Shown: positions 9,804 through 22,350, counted from the first letter of the stretch. The stretch: 64,000 nt of DNA from Maniola hyperantus (GCF_902806685.2 NC_048545.1:3707852-3771851), one strand, 5' to 3'. Notes: a model not told the origin generated them from the sequence alone. A program made the numbers and translations.

Positions 9804-10233
9804 GAAAATAAACGAGTGTCGGTTCGCTCCATTCCCGATATTGAAACAACAGCGTAGACCTACAAAAAGGATTTTGAGAACTTTCAATGAGATCTTCTAT
9901 GCAAACGAAGTTACGGGGAACAGATAGCAATAAAATCAATAAGCTACGAGTTATTTTGCTAGTAATAATATTCGGTGATGAATAGAGCCCGTAAATCTGT
10001 GTAATGACGTAATAAGCCACGTCCACGGGGCTCGTGAATCGTGATCGGAATACCAGCTTCATAACGCATAGTGAGCTAGAGGTAGTCGCGCGCTCAATAG
10101 TGAAGCCTATGCAGGCGGCATTGCCTTGACAATTTGTATCTGAACTCAAAGTCAAAGTCAAATTATTTTTTCAGAATAGGTAAGGTAGAAAATAAACGAG
10201 TGTCGGTTCGCTCCATTCCCGATATTGAAACAA
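9804..10233. repeat. exact 46-bp direct repeats flanking a 338-bp block
   Basis: 9804-9849 and 10188-10233 are identical over 46 bp (gaaaataaacgagtgtcggt...). The block between holds a dispersed repeat (family E, gcatagtgagctagaggtag) that also occurs at 13060-13180 and 13790-13950. Confidence 0.75.
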
Positions 10234-10384
10234 TGTCACAGTCGATTACGTAATGTCTGGACCGTATTTAAATAGGAAAGCTAGCTCTAAAAATATAAAA
10301 TGTAAAAATAATAATTCGGCAACTGAGTAACTACGCAGGTAGTACCTACCTACGCACCGAGGAGTGTAAATAAATAGTCTCTGT

Positions 10385-10500
10385 ACCTACGCCATAATAG
10401 CTATCTGCATGTCAAACTCCAGCCCGATCCGTTCAGTAGTTTGAGCTGTGCGTTGATAGATCAGTCAGTTAGTCACCTTTCCTTTTATATATTTAGATTT
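10385..10500 (+). repeat. dispersed family B, 5'-truncated
   Basis: Family B reads aactagcttatgcccgcgac, ...ttcaaaaatcctttcttagc, ...cagtagtttgagctgtgcgt, tgatagatcagtcagtcag, ending ccttttatatatttaga. This copy keeps only the 3' part. Confidence 0.65.
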
Positions 10501-10817
10501 TATTATTATTTATTTTCCCTGTCTTTAGGTATTCGGTATTCGGCTGAATACCTTATACGAAACGAATATTTGCAACTCTATATTGTTATTATTCTATTCG
10601 TATAAATTCTAAATGCGCTACGGAGTCATTCGCTCCAAAGTTAGTAAAAGTCCCTGAGAGCTAACATATTGCAGCTTATTTTAATCTTTTACTGTAGTAA
10701 TTCAAAGAAAAGTTGTAAATAATGCTTTTAAAACCGTTTGTTCTGACCGTGTACGTTTAACAAAGGTACAAATACAAAGAAAGAAGAAAGAAAGAAAATG
10801 AATTCTATATCTATTAT

Positions 10818-10866
10818 ATATCTACGTATATTTGTGGTTTGGCAAACCACAAATATACGTAGATAT
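10818..10866. repeat. perfect 23-bp hairpin, 3-nt loop
   Basis: Arms 10818-10840 and 10844-10866 are exact reverse complements around GGC. Confidence 0.85.
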
Positions 10867-10979
10867 TAGTTTTTAGGCCATGTTTACAAAATTATATCGA
10901 GTTTGCTTGGTTAATATTCAAATGAGAACCAACCTACGTTTGTATGGATCGAGTGACAGAGAGACCGCCGCGCTTTAAT

Positions 10980-11140
10980 CTCGTAATTAACGCAGTTAGC
11001 ATTTAGTATTCTTTCTACAGAAAATCTGTTCATATTCAAATAAACTTTTACAAGTGCTTTTGAATCGTCAAAATAAATTACCATAAATTACCACTGGTTC
11101 GGAATGCCGTTTCTACCGAGAAGAACCAGCAAGAAACTCG
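10980..11140 (+). repeat. dispersed repeat ending caagaaactcggcggttg
   Basis: Contains cttttacaagtgcttttgaa, accactggttcggaatgccg and gaagaaccagcaagaaactc, a frequent lepidopteran repeat tail. An inverted piece lies at 31085-31140. Confidence 0.6.
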
Positions 11141-11869
11141 GCGGTTGATTTTTTCAAATATTCAGTTTACAATAATATTAAGCCATACTGTACCTACAAG
11201 CAATTGCAGCCCCGCGCATTGCTGGATCGAGAATTTGTTAAAGCGATTTGCAATTAACGTTAAATTGTTTACTTTCGTTTACTTACTAAAGCGAAATACA
11301 AATCCCTTGTTCGGCGAAATCCAGACCTACGCAACGGTATCACATTTACAATCACAGAAAGGGTATGGATACTACCAATTAAGGTAGTTCCGAGCTGAAC
11401 TTATCGACGTGTCTTGATTGTGTACAATCTAACGACCAATTTAAATAAATTTATTTATTTTATTAAACATCTTTATTTCTTACCAGGTGCAGAATAAATT
11501 ACAGGAAACATTTTAAAAATGAAAGGCGACCTCATCACGCGGCACGGCATTATAAGTTCTTTTATAAATTTTTCAGTTAGTCCGTTTTCGCGATATTTAA
11601 TCAGTGAATCTGTATTCCAATTTCCAAGCGAATGGTATATAAAATGTGAACTTGTACGTACTAGATAAATAAAAAAAAATCACGCTAATATTCCAGTTTT
11701 CAATTTATCAAACTCAGGATAAGTAGATGGTTTTAATTTTTTTTTAGTATCTAACTAACTACCTACAAATGTACTTATAGGCATATTATTCTGCATTCAC
11801 ACAAAATTTTTCACTGGAAACCACACAAGAGTTCTGTACCTTGGAATGATATGTAACTATACTTAAATT

Positions 11870-12060
11870 ACTAGATGAAGCGTGAATTAAGCTTTTTCAA
11901 AAATCCCGTGGAAACTCTTTGATTTTCCGGGACAAAAGTAATATGTGTCCCTCTCCAGGATGCAAGCTACTTCTGCACAAAATAGATGATGCCCTCAACT
12001 TAATTACTTAAAGTGAATCCCGTGGGAACTCATTAATTTTCCGTGACAAAAAAAGCCTAA
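11870..12060 (+). repeat. family A pieces
   Basis: Two partial copies: aaatcccgtggaaactcttt ... gatgcaagctacttc, then gatgccctcaacttaattac. Confidence 0.6.
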
Positions 12061-12399
12061 TTACGTTCATCCTGATCCCCATCCGTTATGCCCTTTGGGT
12101 ACGGAACCCGGTAAATCTTTGGCTGTGTAAAAGCTTGAGAAATTTTGCCTGCAATGTGGAAAACTTGGCGAACTGGCGCCATACTTTTAACAGAACTAGG
12201 TATATTTGCTATTTGCTTTTCACTGGCTAAAATGTGAACTCTGAATGCAGCTGAAAACAAGTATTTTTAGTTACTTTTGGTAGCGAACTACTTAGATTCA
12301 ATTTTTTTTCTTTTGTTTCAAAACTAAGTTTATCATTCATGAAGAATTTAAGTAAGTATTTTGATTCAAATTAATTTCTTTCACGTTGACCCATAGCGT

Positions 12400-12460
12400 T
12401 GACCTTTATCATTATTGAAAGGGGTCCTGACACCTTTCAATAATGATAGGTGTTTAATTT
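12400..12460. repeat. short near-perfect hairpin
   Basis: cctttatcattattgaaagg is followed after about 11 bases by cctttcaataatgatagg; they pair except for a two-base indel. Confidence 0.6.
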
Positions 12461-12584
12461 TAAATTTTCATTTACTATGAAACTAAATTATGATTTATAA
12501 CGATTTATTTATACTTAATTCTTATTATGATTTATCTCTGAAAGGCCCTAAAAAGCTAACAGAATCACAGACAGACATACTTTT

Positions 12585-12757
12585 AGACTTTTAATACTAG
12601 TATGGATATTCCATCCATTAGTTATGGTCTATCGCACATTTTGGTATAGAGATAGCTTGCACCCTGAAGACTACTTCTTATCCCGGAAAATCAAAGAGTT
12701 CCCACGGGATTTAAAACATCTAAATATGCGGACGAAGACGCGGCAATTTAGTAATAG
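12585..12757 (-). repeat. family A copy (inverted)
   Basis: tactagtatggatattccat ... tatcccggaaaatcaaagag ... gcggacgaagacgcgg. Confidence 0.65.
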
Positions 12758-12879
12758 TAATTTTAGTGCTTACTTACCTTAATAAAATTGAATGCTCTAT
12801 ACAATATAGCGTGATAAGCGAAATAAAACTTTTAGCTAATTTCATTGAATGTATTTTATTTTCATAGCACCTTATTGAT

Positions 12880-13180
12880 GGGTTTCGGGGAGCTGGCGAG
12901 TGGCGTAGTGGCCTTGACACGGCGAAACCTCAAAGGTAAGGTTAATTTAGTTGAAAGAAGCTCAACGCTTGTTGGTGTAGCGCTACCTACTTGATTTGAA
13001 CTTTAGGGCGGAAATTTTCCGGGTACTTTCCGTGTAAATATATTATTAAGAATAATAACATAACCAGCTTTATAACGCATAGTGAGCTAGAGGTAGTCGC
13101 GCGCTGAATAGTGAAGCCTATGCAGGGGACACTGCCTTGACAATTTGTATCATAATTTAATGAAAGTCAAATTATTTTTT
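12880..13180 (+). repeat. family E repeat
   Basis: ggtttcggggagctggcgag ... gccttgacacggcgaaacct, then gcgctgaatagtgaagccta and tgccttgacaatttgtatca. Related copies at 9965-10180, 13760-13950 and 15000-15090. Confidence 0.6.
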
Positions 13181-13186
13181 CAGAAC

Positions 13187-13392
13187 TAGCTGAACCGCCC
13201 CGGCTTCGCTCGGGTGGAGTTTAGAAAATTGAGGGGGAGATTGAATTAAATTTTTATCTCCGTAAGAACCTTCCTCGTACTTCAAGGAATATTATGAAAA
13301 AAGAATTAGCGAAATCGGTTCAGCGGTTCTAGAGATTTGCGATGAGCAACACATTTGGTGATTCATTTTTATATTATAAGATAGATAGATAG
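13187..13392 (+). repeat. dispersed family C
   Basis: gaaccgccccggcttcgctc ... tcctcgtacttcaaggaata ... gaaatcggttcagcggttct ... ttgcgatgagcaacacattt, ending tttttatatta. A second copy lies at 40192-40395. Confidence 0.65.
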
Positions 13393-13544
13393 GTAACATG
13401 TTTTACGCTTACTGATGGTCAAAATTGTTAATTTGTAAGATGATATAGTGGTGATAATTAATTACGTACTTAAAACTAAAGCTACGAGGATTCAAAACAC
13501 GCTCAAGTCTGAGAAGAGCCCACAATAAACTCAGACTGATACTA

Positions 13545-13735
13545 ATCTATACTTAATATTATAAATGCAAAAGTGTGTCAGTCTGTCTATCTATTACCTT
13601 CCCACTCCCATCTACTCAATCAATTTGGATGAAAATGAGTGCAGAGACAGTTTGCACCTCGGAGACGGGCATAGGCCACTTTTTATGCCGGAAAATCAAA
13701 GTGTTCCGACGGGATTTGTAAAATAATCTAAATAA
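13545..13735 (-). repeat. family A copy (inverted)
   Basis: aatctatacttaatattata ... tgcaaaagtgtgtcagtctg ... gccggaaaatcaaagtgttc. Confidence 0.65.
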
Positions 13736-13984
13736 ATGATAATAAAATAATTATTATCAGAAGCTGAGAGCTATGGATGATGAATAAAGCGCTTTAATCT
13801 GTGTAATAGCGTGATAGGGTGGTGATAGGCCACGTCCACGAGGCTCGTGGAGCTATTGATAGTCGCGCTGAATAGTAATGCCTGCAGCGGGTACAGCCTT
13901 GACACCGACAAATCGCAAAGGTTAAGCTATTTTAGCTTCGATTTGTATCTGTACGCTTAGTACGAAATTTAACGTCTCAACAAC

Positions 13985-14240
13985 GATGATAGTATTCGAC
14001 TGTCGAAAAACTTCCGCGTTATAGTAAACTAGATCTTAAATACTTACCTTGTTTTAAAGCTCAAGTTTCTCTACACATCTACAGCCAGCGTTCCAAGCGG
14101 AAACGTTGCGAAATTAAAATCTTTTGACTTCAATTCAAGGCTCTTTAGGTCCATTTTACTTTGATGATATTGTGTTTCGACTCTCGAATTCTAGCAACGT
14201 TTGGTGAGATCTAAAATCTTATACTAAGGGTACAGACTCA
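13985..14240. mobile_element. MITE family F copy
   Basis: Shares cacatctacagccagcgttc, gaaacgttgcgaaattaaaa and ctctttaggtccattttac with 37121-37413. The right terminus caacgtttggtgagatctaa ... cttatactaagggta is kept; the left terminus is degraded. More diverged relatives lie near 19975 and 21285. Confidence 0.7.
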
Positions 14241-14252
14241 CAGAGCTTATAC

Positions 14253-14473
14253 TAAAACTAGCTTATTTCTGCAACTTCGTCCTCGTGGACTACACAAAAT
14301 TCAAACCTCTATTTTACCCCCTTAGGGGGTTGAATTTTCAAAAATCCTTTCTTAGTGGATGTTTACGTCATAAGAGAAATCTGTATTCTGCATGCTGAAT
14401 TTCAGCCCTATTCGTCCAGTAGTTTGAGCTGTGCTTTGGTAGATCAGTCAGTCAGCTTTTCCTTATTTAGATA
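14253..14473 (+). repeat. family B copy
   Basis: actagcttatttctgcaact ... accccct-type stretch ... gtttgagctgtgctttggta, ending ttccttatttagat. Confidence 0.65.
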
Positions 14474-14559
14474 AGCTAAGTTGATTTCTAGTTCCCTGCA
14501 CAGAACAAATGAATACTATTAGCTGATTCTTAGTTCCATGGCTAAATACAATCTATATC

Positions 14560-14790
14560 CCTGCCACTACGCCCTACTCTTATTAAAATGAGAAAATGTG
14601 TTTGTTGCTTTGTCCTTCAATCACTCCACAACGGGATAGCGGTTCGATTTGATTTTTTGCATAGATACCTAGCTAGTATAGTTAGAGGCGTGACAACAAA
14701 GACAATTTTTAATCCCGAAAAACGCGAAAAATCAAAGAGTTCATACGAGATTTTTAAAATCTTAAATCCACGCGGATGAATCATCATCAG
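14560..14790 (-). repeat. family A copy (inverted)
   Basis: tgtgtttgttgctttgtcct ... gcatagatacctagctagta ... aaaaatcaaagagttcatac ... aatccacgcggatgaatcat. The two ORFs over it are repeat-derived. Confidence 0.65.
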
Positions 14791-15149
14791 CGGCATCATT
14801 TAGTGTTTTACTATATTATTATATTATACTATACTATATTATTACTATGTAGTGCAATCTATAAGAAGTAAAAATATACCTAACCATGTTACACGTTACA
14901 ACAAAGCAGTTACAACCGAGATTTTAAAGCTTCGACCTTTACGTAACATAGAGTGAATGCCAACTGAGCAACTGCAGTGGTTAGAACAATTTTCTTACAA
15001 GGGTCCCTGATATAGGTAACTGAATAATGGTGGGCGCAGCCGACGGCCTTGGCACAATAAAATCGAAAAGGTTACGCTATTGTTAGTTTGGTGTAAAAGA
15101 GATCAAAGTCAAGTAACCGAAGATACCTAAAATAGCAATCTTTTTTGGA

Positions 15150-15600
15150 ATCGAGTTGTCATCAATCCATCGCCGGCTCACTACTGAGCACAGGTCTTCT
15201 CTCAGAACAAGAAGGCCATGTACCGCCACGCTTGCCAAGTGCGGATAGGCAGACTTCACACACCTTTTCAGAATATTATAGAGTACTCTCATATCTCTCT
15301 CGATGTTTTCCTTCATCATGATTCAAAAAAAAACAAAACATACCTTTGAGAACATTATGGAGAAATTCTCAGGTATGCAGGTTTCCTCACGATGATGATG
15401 ACAAGGATGAAGTGAATAGCGTGGATTGGCAAACTTCACACACCCTTTGAGAACATAATCTCCAGGCATGTAGGTTTCCTCACGATGTTTTCCTTCACCG
15501 TTAAGGCGAGTGATATTTAATTGATTAAAACGCACATAACTCCGAAAAGTTAGAGGTGCGTGCCTGGGATCGAACCGGTCGATTAGGAGAGGCTATCATT
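15150..15600 (-). mobile_element. two overlapping inverted SINE S1 copies
   Basis: The first (about 15150-15320) runs aatccatcgccggctcacta ... ctctctcgatgttttccttc. The second (about 15335-15600) contains an internal repeat of its own middle: ...aacattatgg/aacataatct... with two gatgttttcctt-type blocks. It ends at cctgggatcgaaccggtcga near the tRNA-like head. The minus-strand ORFs here are SINE translations. Confidence 0.7.
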
Positions 15601-15659
15601 GCTACCTACGTATAAAATCTACTAGATATATCTGTATTACGTAGATCTCTACTTTTGAG

Positions 15660-15870
15660 TTTGAGCATGTTCCCGTGACTTCGCGTGGATTTAGGTTTTC
15701 TCTTTAACGCAAAGTCACGGGAGCATGCTAGATCTAGAAAAATTATACAATGCAGTCTCAACCGCGACGCGTGCGTGAACTGAGTCCCTGTGAAAAAGGA
15801 CGCCAGAAGGGTTCGAAACTACTCGGGCTAACGTCAACTAAACACGTGAGTAAAGCCGGGTGTGAGACAT
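15660..15870. repeat. small inverted repeat and one arm of the hairpin family
   Basis: gcatgttcccgtgactt and aagtcacgggagcatgc face each other at 15667-15725. From about 15808, gggttcgaaactactcgggc ... taaacacgtgagtaaagcc is the right arm of the 8506 hairpin family. Confidence 0.6.
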
Positions 15871-17180
15871 GTATAAATATAGGTACATAAACTATGATAT
15901 TTTAATAACGTAGGCGTTAAAGCCGGTTATTTAAGGAGATTTCGTCGAAATGTGACAAAAGGTTCTATTATTGAGAGTGCTCCAATAAAGTCCAGTATTA
16001 TCAAAGGGCCCTTCAATTTACTCAATCGTGGTAATTCTGAAACGTGCTTATTAAATGTCTGAGAATCGTTCGGTATTTAAGTATTTCTCGAATGAAAAAA
16101 ATATATTTTTTGGTATATAGACAGAATAATTGAAAAATTAGTTGAGTGCTATCGGCAGTAAATGGTTAGGACGTCGTAGAATTATTCTAAGAATTGTTGT
16201 TCCCAGAATCTATTGGCCTAGTTTCAGCTCTAGTCATTCTGCCAAAACTGTATACCCGTACACTGTTTGTAAAAAAAAATATGCCATTAACTACAATTTT
16301 TTTTTAAATTCATTACAGGCAAATGCTTGACCACAATCACAACTGATGGAAAGTAATGATGTGGCCTAAGATGGGACGCGTTTACCTAGAAGATGCCTAT
16401 TCTCTCTTGTTTTAAAGATACTCGGGTTGTAATTGGTAGGAAACACAGATCGTCAAAAATGCGGATAGTTTCAAAAAAATATTATATCCTTAAAAAAGAA
16501 TGCTGGTACTATGAATGCTAAGGCCAAACTTTAAGTTAACTAAAACCTTTGGTCCTATATACGAGTAGCTCTCTTTTTTTAGAAACATTAGTGTTCATCA
16601 CTCAGAAATATTTATTAGGGTCGGCAGCATCATATTTTATCACATTCAGTGCATATGACATCTTTTTAGTTTATTGCCAAAGTAACCCAATAACAAACTA
16701 GGAATTAGGAGGATTTGTTGGTATAATAAATTTAAAATAATGATTGGTACACTGCTTTGTGATGATAATAACCTATAGTATCATTCTCGTAGTGCTACGT
16801 CAAGCCTACAGCACCTACGGCACCAAAAATACGTCTATTTTTTGTGTCAGTGTAAGCTTTCGTAGCACTCACATTTAGACTGGAATAAATATTTTCACGC
16901 TTGATAAAACTGCACCTGTTGTTTTTATTTTTAGTTCTCGCAATAGAGAATGTCGCTTTAATAAAATCCGATGCACTATTGTATAAACTTTCACTGCTGC
17001 GTTATATACTTGGATTAAAAGCGACAAAGGAATCTGCTATCTGCATAACAATTAAACGGGCTTTGTAAGAAATGTGAATGCCTAAACTAGAAATACCTAG
17101 AGGTAATGCTTTTTGTAGCCTAAATCTCTGAGCAACTATTCTTTTCCTCCATAGTACCAACATAGTAGGTTGTTATAGTA
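15871..17180. other. intronic sequence, mostly unrecognised
   Basis: A short repeat relic at 16330-16440 (tgatggaaagtaatgatgtg ... ctagaagatgcctattc) recurs at 42815-42930. Nothing else was recognised; the ORF at 16142-16330 has no family resemblance. Confidence 0.4.
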
Positions 17181-17330
17181 CGTGACAGAAGGCAATCGGG
17201 GAGAGATTACCCCGCACACCCGCACAGCCCTCGCGCTAACTCGGTGCGGGGAACGTGGGTAACATGCGGAAGACGGGCGTCCCCCCGCCTCATACCCCGA
17301 TTGCCATCTTAACCTGTCGCTGACTATAAG
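17180..17330. repeat. GC-rich foldback-type repeat, copy 1
   Basis: tatagtacgtgacagaaggc ... attaccccgcacacccgc ... gcctcataccccgattgcca ... acctgtcgctgactata. Much more GC-rich than its surroundings and related to 22450-22605. The ends face each other imperfectly. Confidence 0.65.
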
Positions 17331-19107
17331 TAGGTACGTCTACTGTAACTTTCGTTTTAGTCATGAGGGAAATGTCGAGATTCTGTCCCCACATTGTATA
17401 AAACTTTCATAGCTTGTTATAAACTTTGAACAACAGTGACCATTGTAAGAAACATTGTGGACTTTCAAGCGGATGAAGTTACGAGGATGACGTTGAAATA
17501 GAAGTCCTAGTACTCTTTATATTATAATGGCTATAAAATACAACGCAAAGTACTTATAGTAACTTTTACTTTGCTTGAATGTAGAGAGTCGAAGATGGCA
17601 AGCCTTGTAACAAGACTGACTGGCGACATAGAGTGGCGGAAAATGGCTAGATGTGCAATGCTGAGACTAGGCGTAGTGACGCTGGATTGGACTATGCCCA
17701 CAGTGAACGTACACAGGCTGAAATGATCATAATGAATGTAGATGTAAAAATTATACATTCAAAATCTGAACCACTGTCACGTCTAGGCAATCTTGGGGAT
17801 GTAGGAATGAGAAAACTAATTAAGGCCAAATTTTCGACCTTTAATATTAAAGAATTTTTGTCTCTTTTAGGCCTGTAGTTATATTTTAATTTTATCAAAT
17901 TGGCCTTTAATAACACAAATAAAGCTTTAGAATTTCTAATCAGCCCGACTCCATGTAGATTAGATCGAATTTTGCCAAAGATGAATATTTAAATAGTCCA
18001 TAACAAATTGATTTCAAGTAGGTATATTATTATAATCTTGCATATTTGAAATTTCCCAAGACAGTGGAAAATCTTTACAACGAAAAAGCTTATTTGTACT
18101 CTACCTATGAAGCAAAAATAAACTACTTACTAAGTAATAAGCTTTTTAAGCTAACGGTGTATGTGAGCTGTTACGGCACGCTATTACAGCTAAAAAGAGC
18201 ATAAAAGTTTCATTGCTTTCTGTAAACTGTCGTTAAACCAATGCTGCACATCCCTGCGGCATTATGTAAGAGATATAGTGAACACCCGGTGCAACAATGG
18301 ATAGAAAGCAAGTAGGAGTTTATAAGATTCTGAGCTTTTATGGTTCTTTTTGGACGAAGTAAACCGTTCAACGGTAGGTTTTCCTTAGTGCTGACGAATA
18401 CAAAGTGTATAGCGATCGAAGTCACTTATCGCCAGGTGTGAATGCAGTCAAAGGTACTTTGTCATTGAATAAAAAATATATTCAGTAGAGCATATAGAGA
18501 GCAAGAGAGAGAAAGAGAGAGAGAGAGTGAGCAGTTATAAGAACGTTGAAAAAAGAACGCCTGTTAGATAATCCACGATTAAACGTCTCTAATGTGCTAA
18601 ATAAAACATCCACTATCCAGTTATCGTACATCCCTGAGAGGACATCATGTGAAACAAAATGGACGTTCATACTCAAGTGCCGTAAGCATGAAAAAACTCC
18701 TTTAGTATTCAGTGTAAGATATCCGGACGAAGTAATGGCCTTACAAAGACTTTAATATTTCTTTGAACAAAGTTTTTCTCGTTTCTTTATTTTTTACGCA
18801 CCTAATTGTCCCCTGTTGTAGGCAGGTATTATTAGTTTTTTGTTACAAGCTTTTCTTAGTAATTTTTTTTGATCACAGAATAAAATTATCAGAGTAAAAT
18901 AGGTATTAATTAAGTTTGGATCCTTTTACGTTTGTCTTAAGCATTGGCGGCAGTTGGAAGGAAGTTAGAAATTAGGCAAAGACTTTTATGAACGATAGAG
19001 ATATTTTTATTCAAATGAACTTTTAAAAACGTACTCTTCCACTACGTGGGTATGCTCGCGCCTTGATCAGACTTGATGCCTGTTTCATATTATGACTATA
19101 ATATTAA
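17331..19107. other. intronic sequence with a (GA)n microsatellite
   Basis: A GA-rich run lies at 18497-18530. No exon or named repeat; the ORFs at 17531-17916 and 18482-18755 look like chance. Confidence 0.4.
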
Positions 19108-19218
19108 TAACTAGCTTATGCCCGCGACTTCGGCTGCGTTGACTACACAAATTTCGTTGAATTTTCAAATATCCTTTCTTAGCGGATGTCTACGTCATAA
19201 TAACTATCGGCATGCCAA
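19108..19218 (+). repeat. family B copy, truncated
   Basis: aactagcttatgcccgcgac ... atcctttcttagcggatgtc ... catgccaaat. Confidence 0.65.
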
Positions 19219-19974
19219 ATGAACTGACTCATTTGCCAACTAGCACAGAAAAATAAAATTGAAATCGGACAATTTTACCGTCCGCTAAACTTTTTAATTA
19301 AGAGTGCAATAGTTTCTCTGGAGAGCTACTTCAGCGCAAATCGTGATAGCGACGCTGGAAGAGGGAAGCAGCCTTAGCATGAGATTGCACATTTCGATAA
19401 CGTTGCAAGACTTCGAGTAGGTATATAAAAGCTTGTCATCCTAAAATAATTATACAGCGCGTCGAATCATATAACAAGACAAATAAGGTATGTAGTACCA
19501 AATACTTGGTTAGTGTCATGGATTATTTCGTGACCGTTTGAAACTTGACAAACATTCAAACGGTCCTTCGAATCCACAAAAGCTTTTTACGAGTTCATTT
19601 CCGCAATCAGCTGTGAGCAGGGTTGTTACACTGGCGTTTTAAATAAATTCTTTAAGTCCGCATATCTCCCACTGCTATCACGCTATGAGGCTCATTATTT
19701 TTTTGGTAAGCACATCTACACAGTGGTTCTCACCTCAGCTTGCGGTGATGTTATCGACATTATCTCACACACACATTATTTGATATACAACTTATTAATA
19801 GGTATCACTCACAACATAATGTGCCAAAAGAAATAAAAAATTAAACATTAAATGTTTGCTGTGTTAAAAAATACTAAATTATTAACAATTAATAAAATTT
19901 GTCATTAGTAAACAGTGAAAAATGAATTCAGAGTATGTCCGACTAACTGACTTTATATATCTTTATATATATCA

Positions 19975-20150
19975 ACAGCCAGCGCCCTAAGCAGAAACAT
20001 TGTGAAACAACAATCAGTAGTGCGAAAATAAACTTTAAAACCTAAGTTTTTTTTTTTCAGTGAATAAGAAACTTTTATGAATAAGAAAGTAAAAGTTTAC
20101 TTTAAGTTCATTTTACTCCGACGTTATAGTTATATGATGTTGTCGAGATG
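19975..20150 (+). repeat. diverged MITE family F relative
   Basis: caacagccagcgccctaagc ... gaaacattgtgaaac ... aagttcattttactccgac, aligned in order with 13985 and 37121. Confidence 0.5.
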
Positions 20151-20284
20151 TGTAAACTTGTACTAAGCTTCAGCGTGCGGCTCAATAAGGTGACCCAGAT
20201 ACAGCCTGCCGTTTGTTACAATGTACGTCTGGGGACACGTTCCTGCTATGGCTTGGCCTGTATTTGAACTGAATTAAAAATCAT

Positions 20285-20545
20285 TTAAATAAAAAAACCG
20301 GTCAAGTACGAGTTACACTCTGTTTTTAATTTTTTTAATTTGCATGGCGGCCATTTTTAAAATTCGCCATCTTGGTTTTGTTGTTATAGCTGCAATAGAA
20401 ATCGACACTCTGCGAAAATTTCAACTTGGTATTACGGTTCATGAGATACAGTCCGCTGACAGACTGACGGTCTGTCAGCCTGCCAACGGACTGACAGTCC
20501 TAGGTCCTAGGTCCACGCAGACGAAGTCACGGGCATCAGCTAGTA
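20285..20545 (+). repeat. dispersed repeat: P/Q-like head and family A end
   Basis: aaaaaccggtcaagtacgag opens it, followed by gcatggcggccatttttaaa and tcatgagatacagtccgctg. It ends agacgaagtcacgggcatca, an inverted family A end. The ORF at 20344-20640 is repeat-derived. Confidence 0.55.
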
Positions 20546-20549
20546 AAAC

Positions 20550-21284
20550 TATAAAGAAGCTGATGTTGAGCTTACGACAATGCCAATGTTATATCTGTGA
20601 GTTGCGTACCATGTTTACACATATTTTTAAAGTATTATAAAATTCAAACATAATTATATGAATAGTTACCTCAATTATATCCCGACTAATGATAATTTAT
20701 GCAATCACGATTAAGCCGAGATTAACCTAATTAATGACTTATGGAGACAGCATTGAATTTATTACTGTATGGAGTCCACGCAAACACATCGAATTTGAAC
20801 GTACGGATTATTTCAAATTGCAGAAGGGATGAGGCTTTTTGGAAAATGTAACGCAACTGATTTTCTTGGAACGAAAACTAATTTTTAAAACGATCTTTCT
20901 GCGCCACTCTACTTACTTACCTACTTGAATTTAATATTTTGATACTTGGTGGGCACAATTTACGCTCACGTTTTTGTGCTTGCGTGATCGTGGGAAATTG
21001 AAGTTGAAACACATTAACATCAAAAAAGTCATTAAAGAGTTTATAAAAAAAACCCTGACTGTAGTTTGTATGCACTGCATCTTTTTCAGTTCGCACATTA
21101 ATCCACATAAAATCCGTCATTTTGATTTTTTAAAGAATTTTGATCCAGTGACACTCGCGAGTCGCGCCATCAAGACGACTCTAGTATCTATAATTTATCA
21201 AAATCGGTTGAGCCGTTGAGTAGTTTTGAGCGGAAATATGAACGGACATACATACAGGTCAAATACATTAAATTCCTTTAGTGC
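20550..21284. other. intronic sequence, nothing recognised
   Basis: AT-rich. A short family A-like piece lies near 21195 (aaaatcggttgagccgttga). Confidence 0.35.
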
Positions 21285-21433
21285 TTCGCCGCAGTCGGGC
21301 ATTGCAGCTCAAATTCATCCATGCTCTGCAGCTAGCGCTCCATGCGGAAACCTTGCGAAATAATATTCGGGGTACACCTACTGAATACATGACCTTAAAT
21401 CAAGTATCTTTAGGTCCGTTTTACTGTGACATT

Positions 21434-21593
21434 GGGGCCGATTCTCTTGTACACAATCTCTAAACTAAACTATGACTAACTAATAACTATTAACGGGTCT
21501 AAATCTAGTGCTATCCTTTTCCGCAAGCAACATTATGAAAGGGATAGCAATAGATTCAGACGTGTCATTTTTGTTTACAACGAAGTTAGCCAC
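21434..21593 (+). mobile_element. MITE family H, single copy
   Basis: Starts GGGGCCGATTCTCTTGTACA, contains taaatctagtgctatccttt and tccgcaagcaacattatgaa, and ends acaacgaagttagccac. Two head-to-head copies lie at 62488-62812. It adjoins a family F relative on its left (21285-21430). Confidence 0.75.
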
Positions 21594-22136
21594 ATTATTT
21601 TGCTTCGACGCTTGAATTCTATCAACATTGAAGATATTTATATCTTCTATATTAATCCTGCAGGACTAAAGTTTCCTTTCCGCCAACGATCGAATTCGAT
21701 GTATGTGCGAACTGCATTGGTGCGAGCCATAATGTAAAATATATAATTAATTGCTTCGTGCATAGATGACTTTATCAGCGCATTGCAATAATACCTAATA
21801 CAATTTGTATAGTTACCAATAGGTACTAGGAATATAATTACAATAAACATGTTATGGGAAAATTATTGTTTATTATAAAAGCAATGTTGTTTTCCTCTTG
21901 ATAATAATAATAATTTTTGTTTTATTATTCTCGTAAATAATTATAATATTGTGCCTAATAATTGTGTATGCAACTATGCATACCAATTATACTGCATACA
22001 TATTGTAATCCAAACCAATTTCATACCTAACACAATAAAAATTATCTTATAATAAAAAGTTGTTTTGTTACTATGGAAGTGATTATCCGAGTTACAACTT
22101 AAGAACTGTACAGTGGGTTATTTGTTAGATTTATTG

Positions 22137-22350
22137 ACGACCTCCCTGGCGCAGTGGTGAGTCTGTGAGTTTATAAGTGGGAGGTCCCGGCAGGGACAGT
22201 TTGGGAATTTGTAATTCCTAAATTGTTACTGGTCTAGCTGGTCTGGTGGGCTGTTACCTTGGCTACTTACCACCGTACCGTCAAGTGATTAAGCGTTCCG
22301 GTACGCTTCTGTGTAGAAAACGATAAGGTGTATGGGTTTAATAAAAACAG
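22137..22350 (+). mobile_element. SINE family S2 with tRNA-like head
   Basis: The head cgacctccctggcgcagtgg carries an A-box-like TGGCGCAGTGG, followed by gtgggaggtcccggcagg near the B-box position. The body has ggctacttaccaccgtaccg and gcgttccggtacgc. Truncated at its tail, ending in a G run. Confidence 0.7.

Noticed and set aside
9607..10161. 184-residue minus-strand ORF, the longest in the window
   Set aside because: It runs across an inverted reading of a SINE, a 46-bp repeat and family E; residues such as the GLAIVHH stretch are SINE translation. No coding signature.
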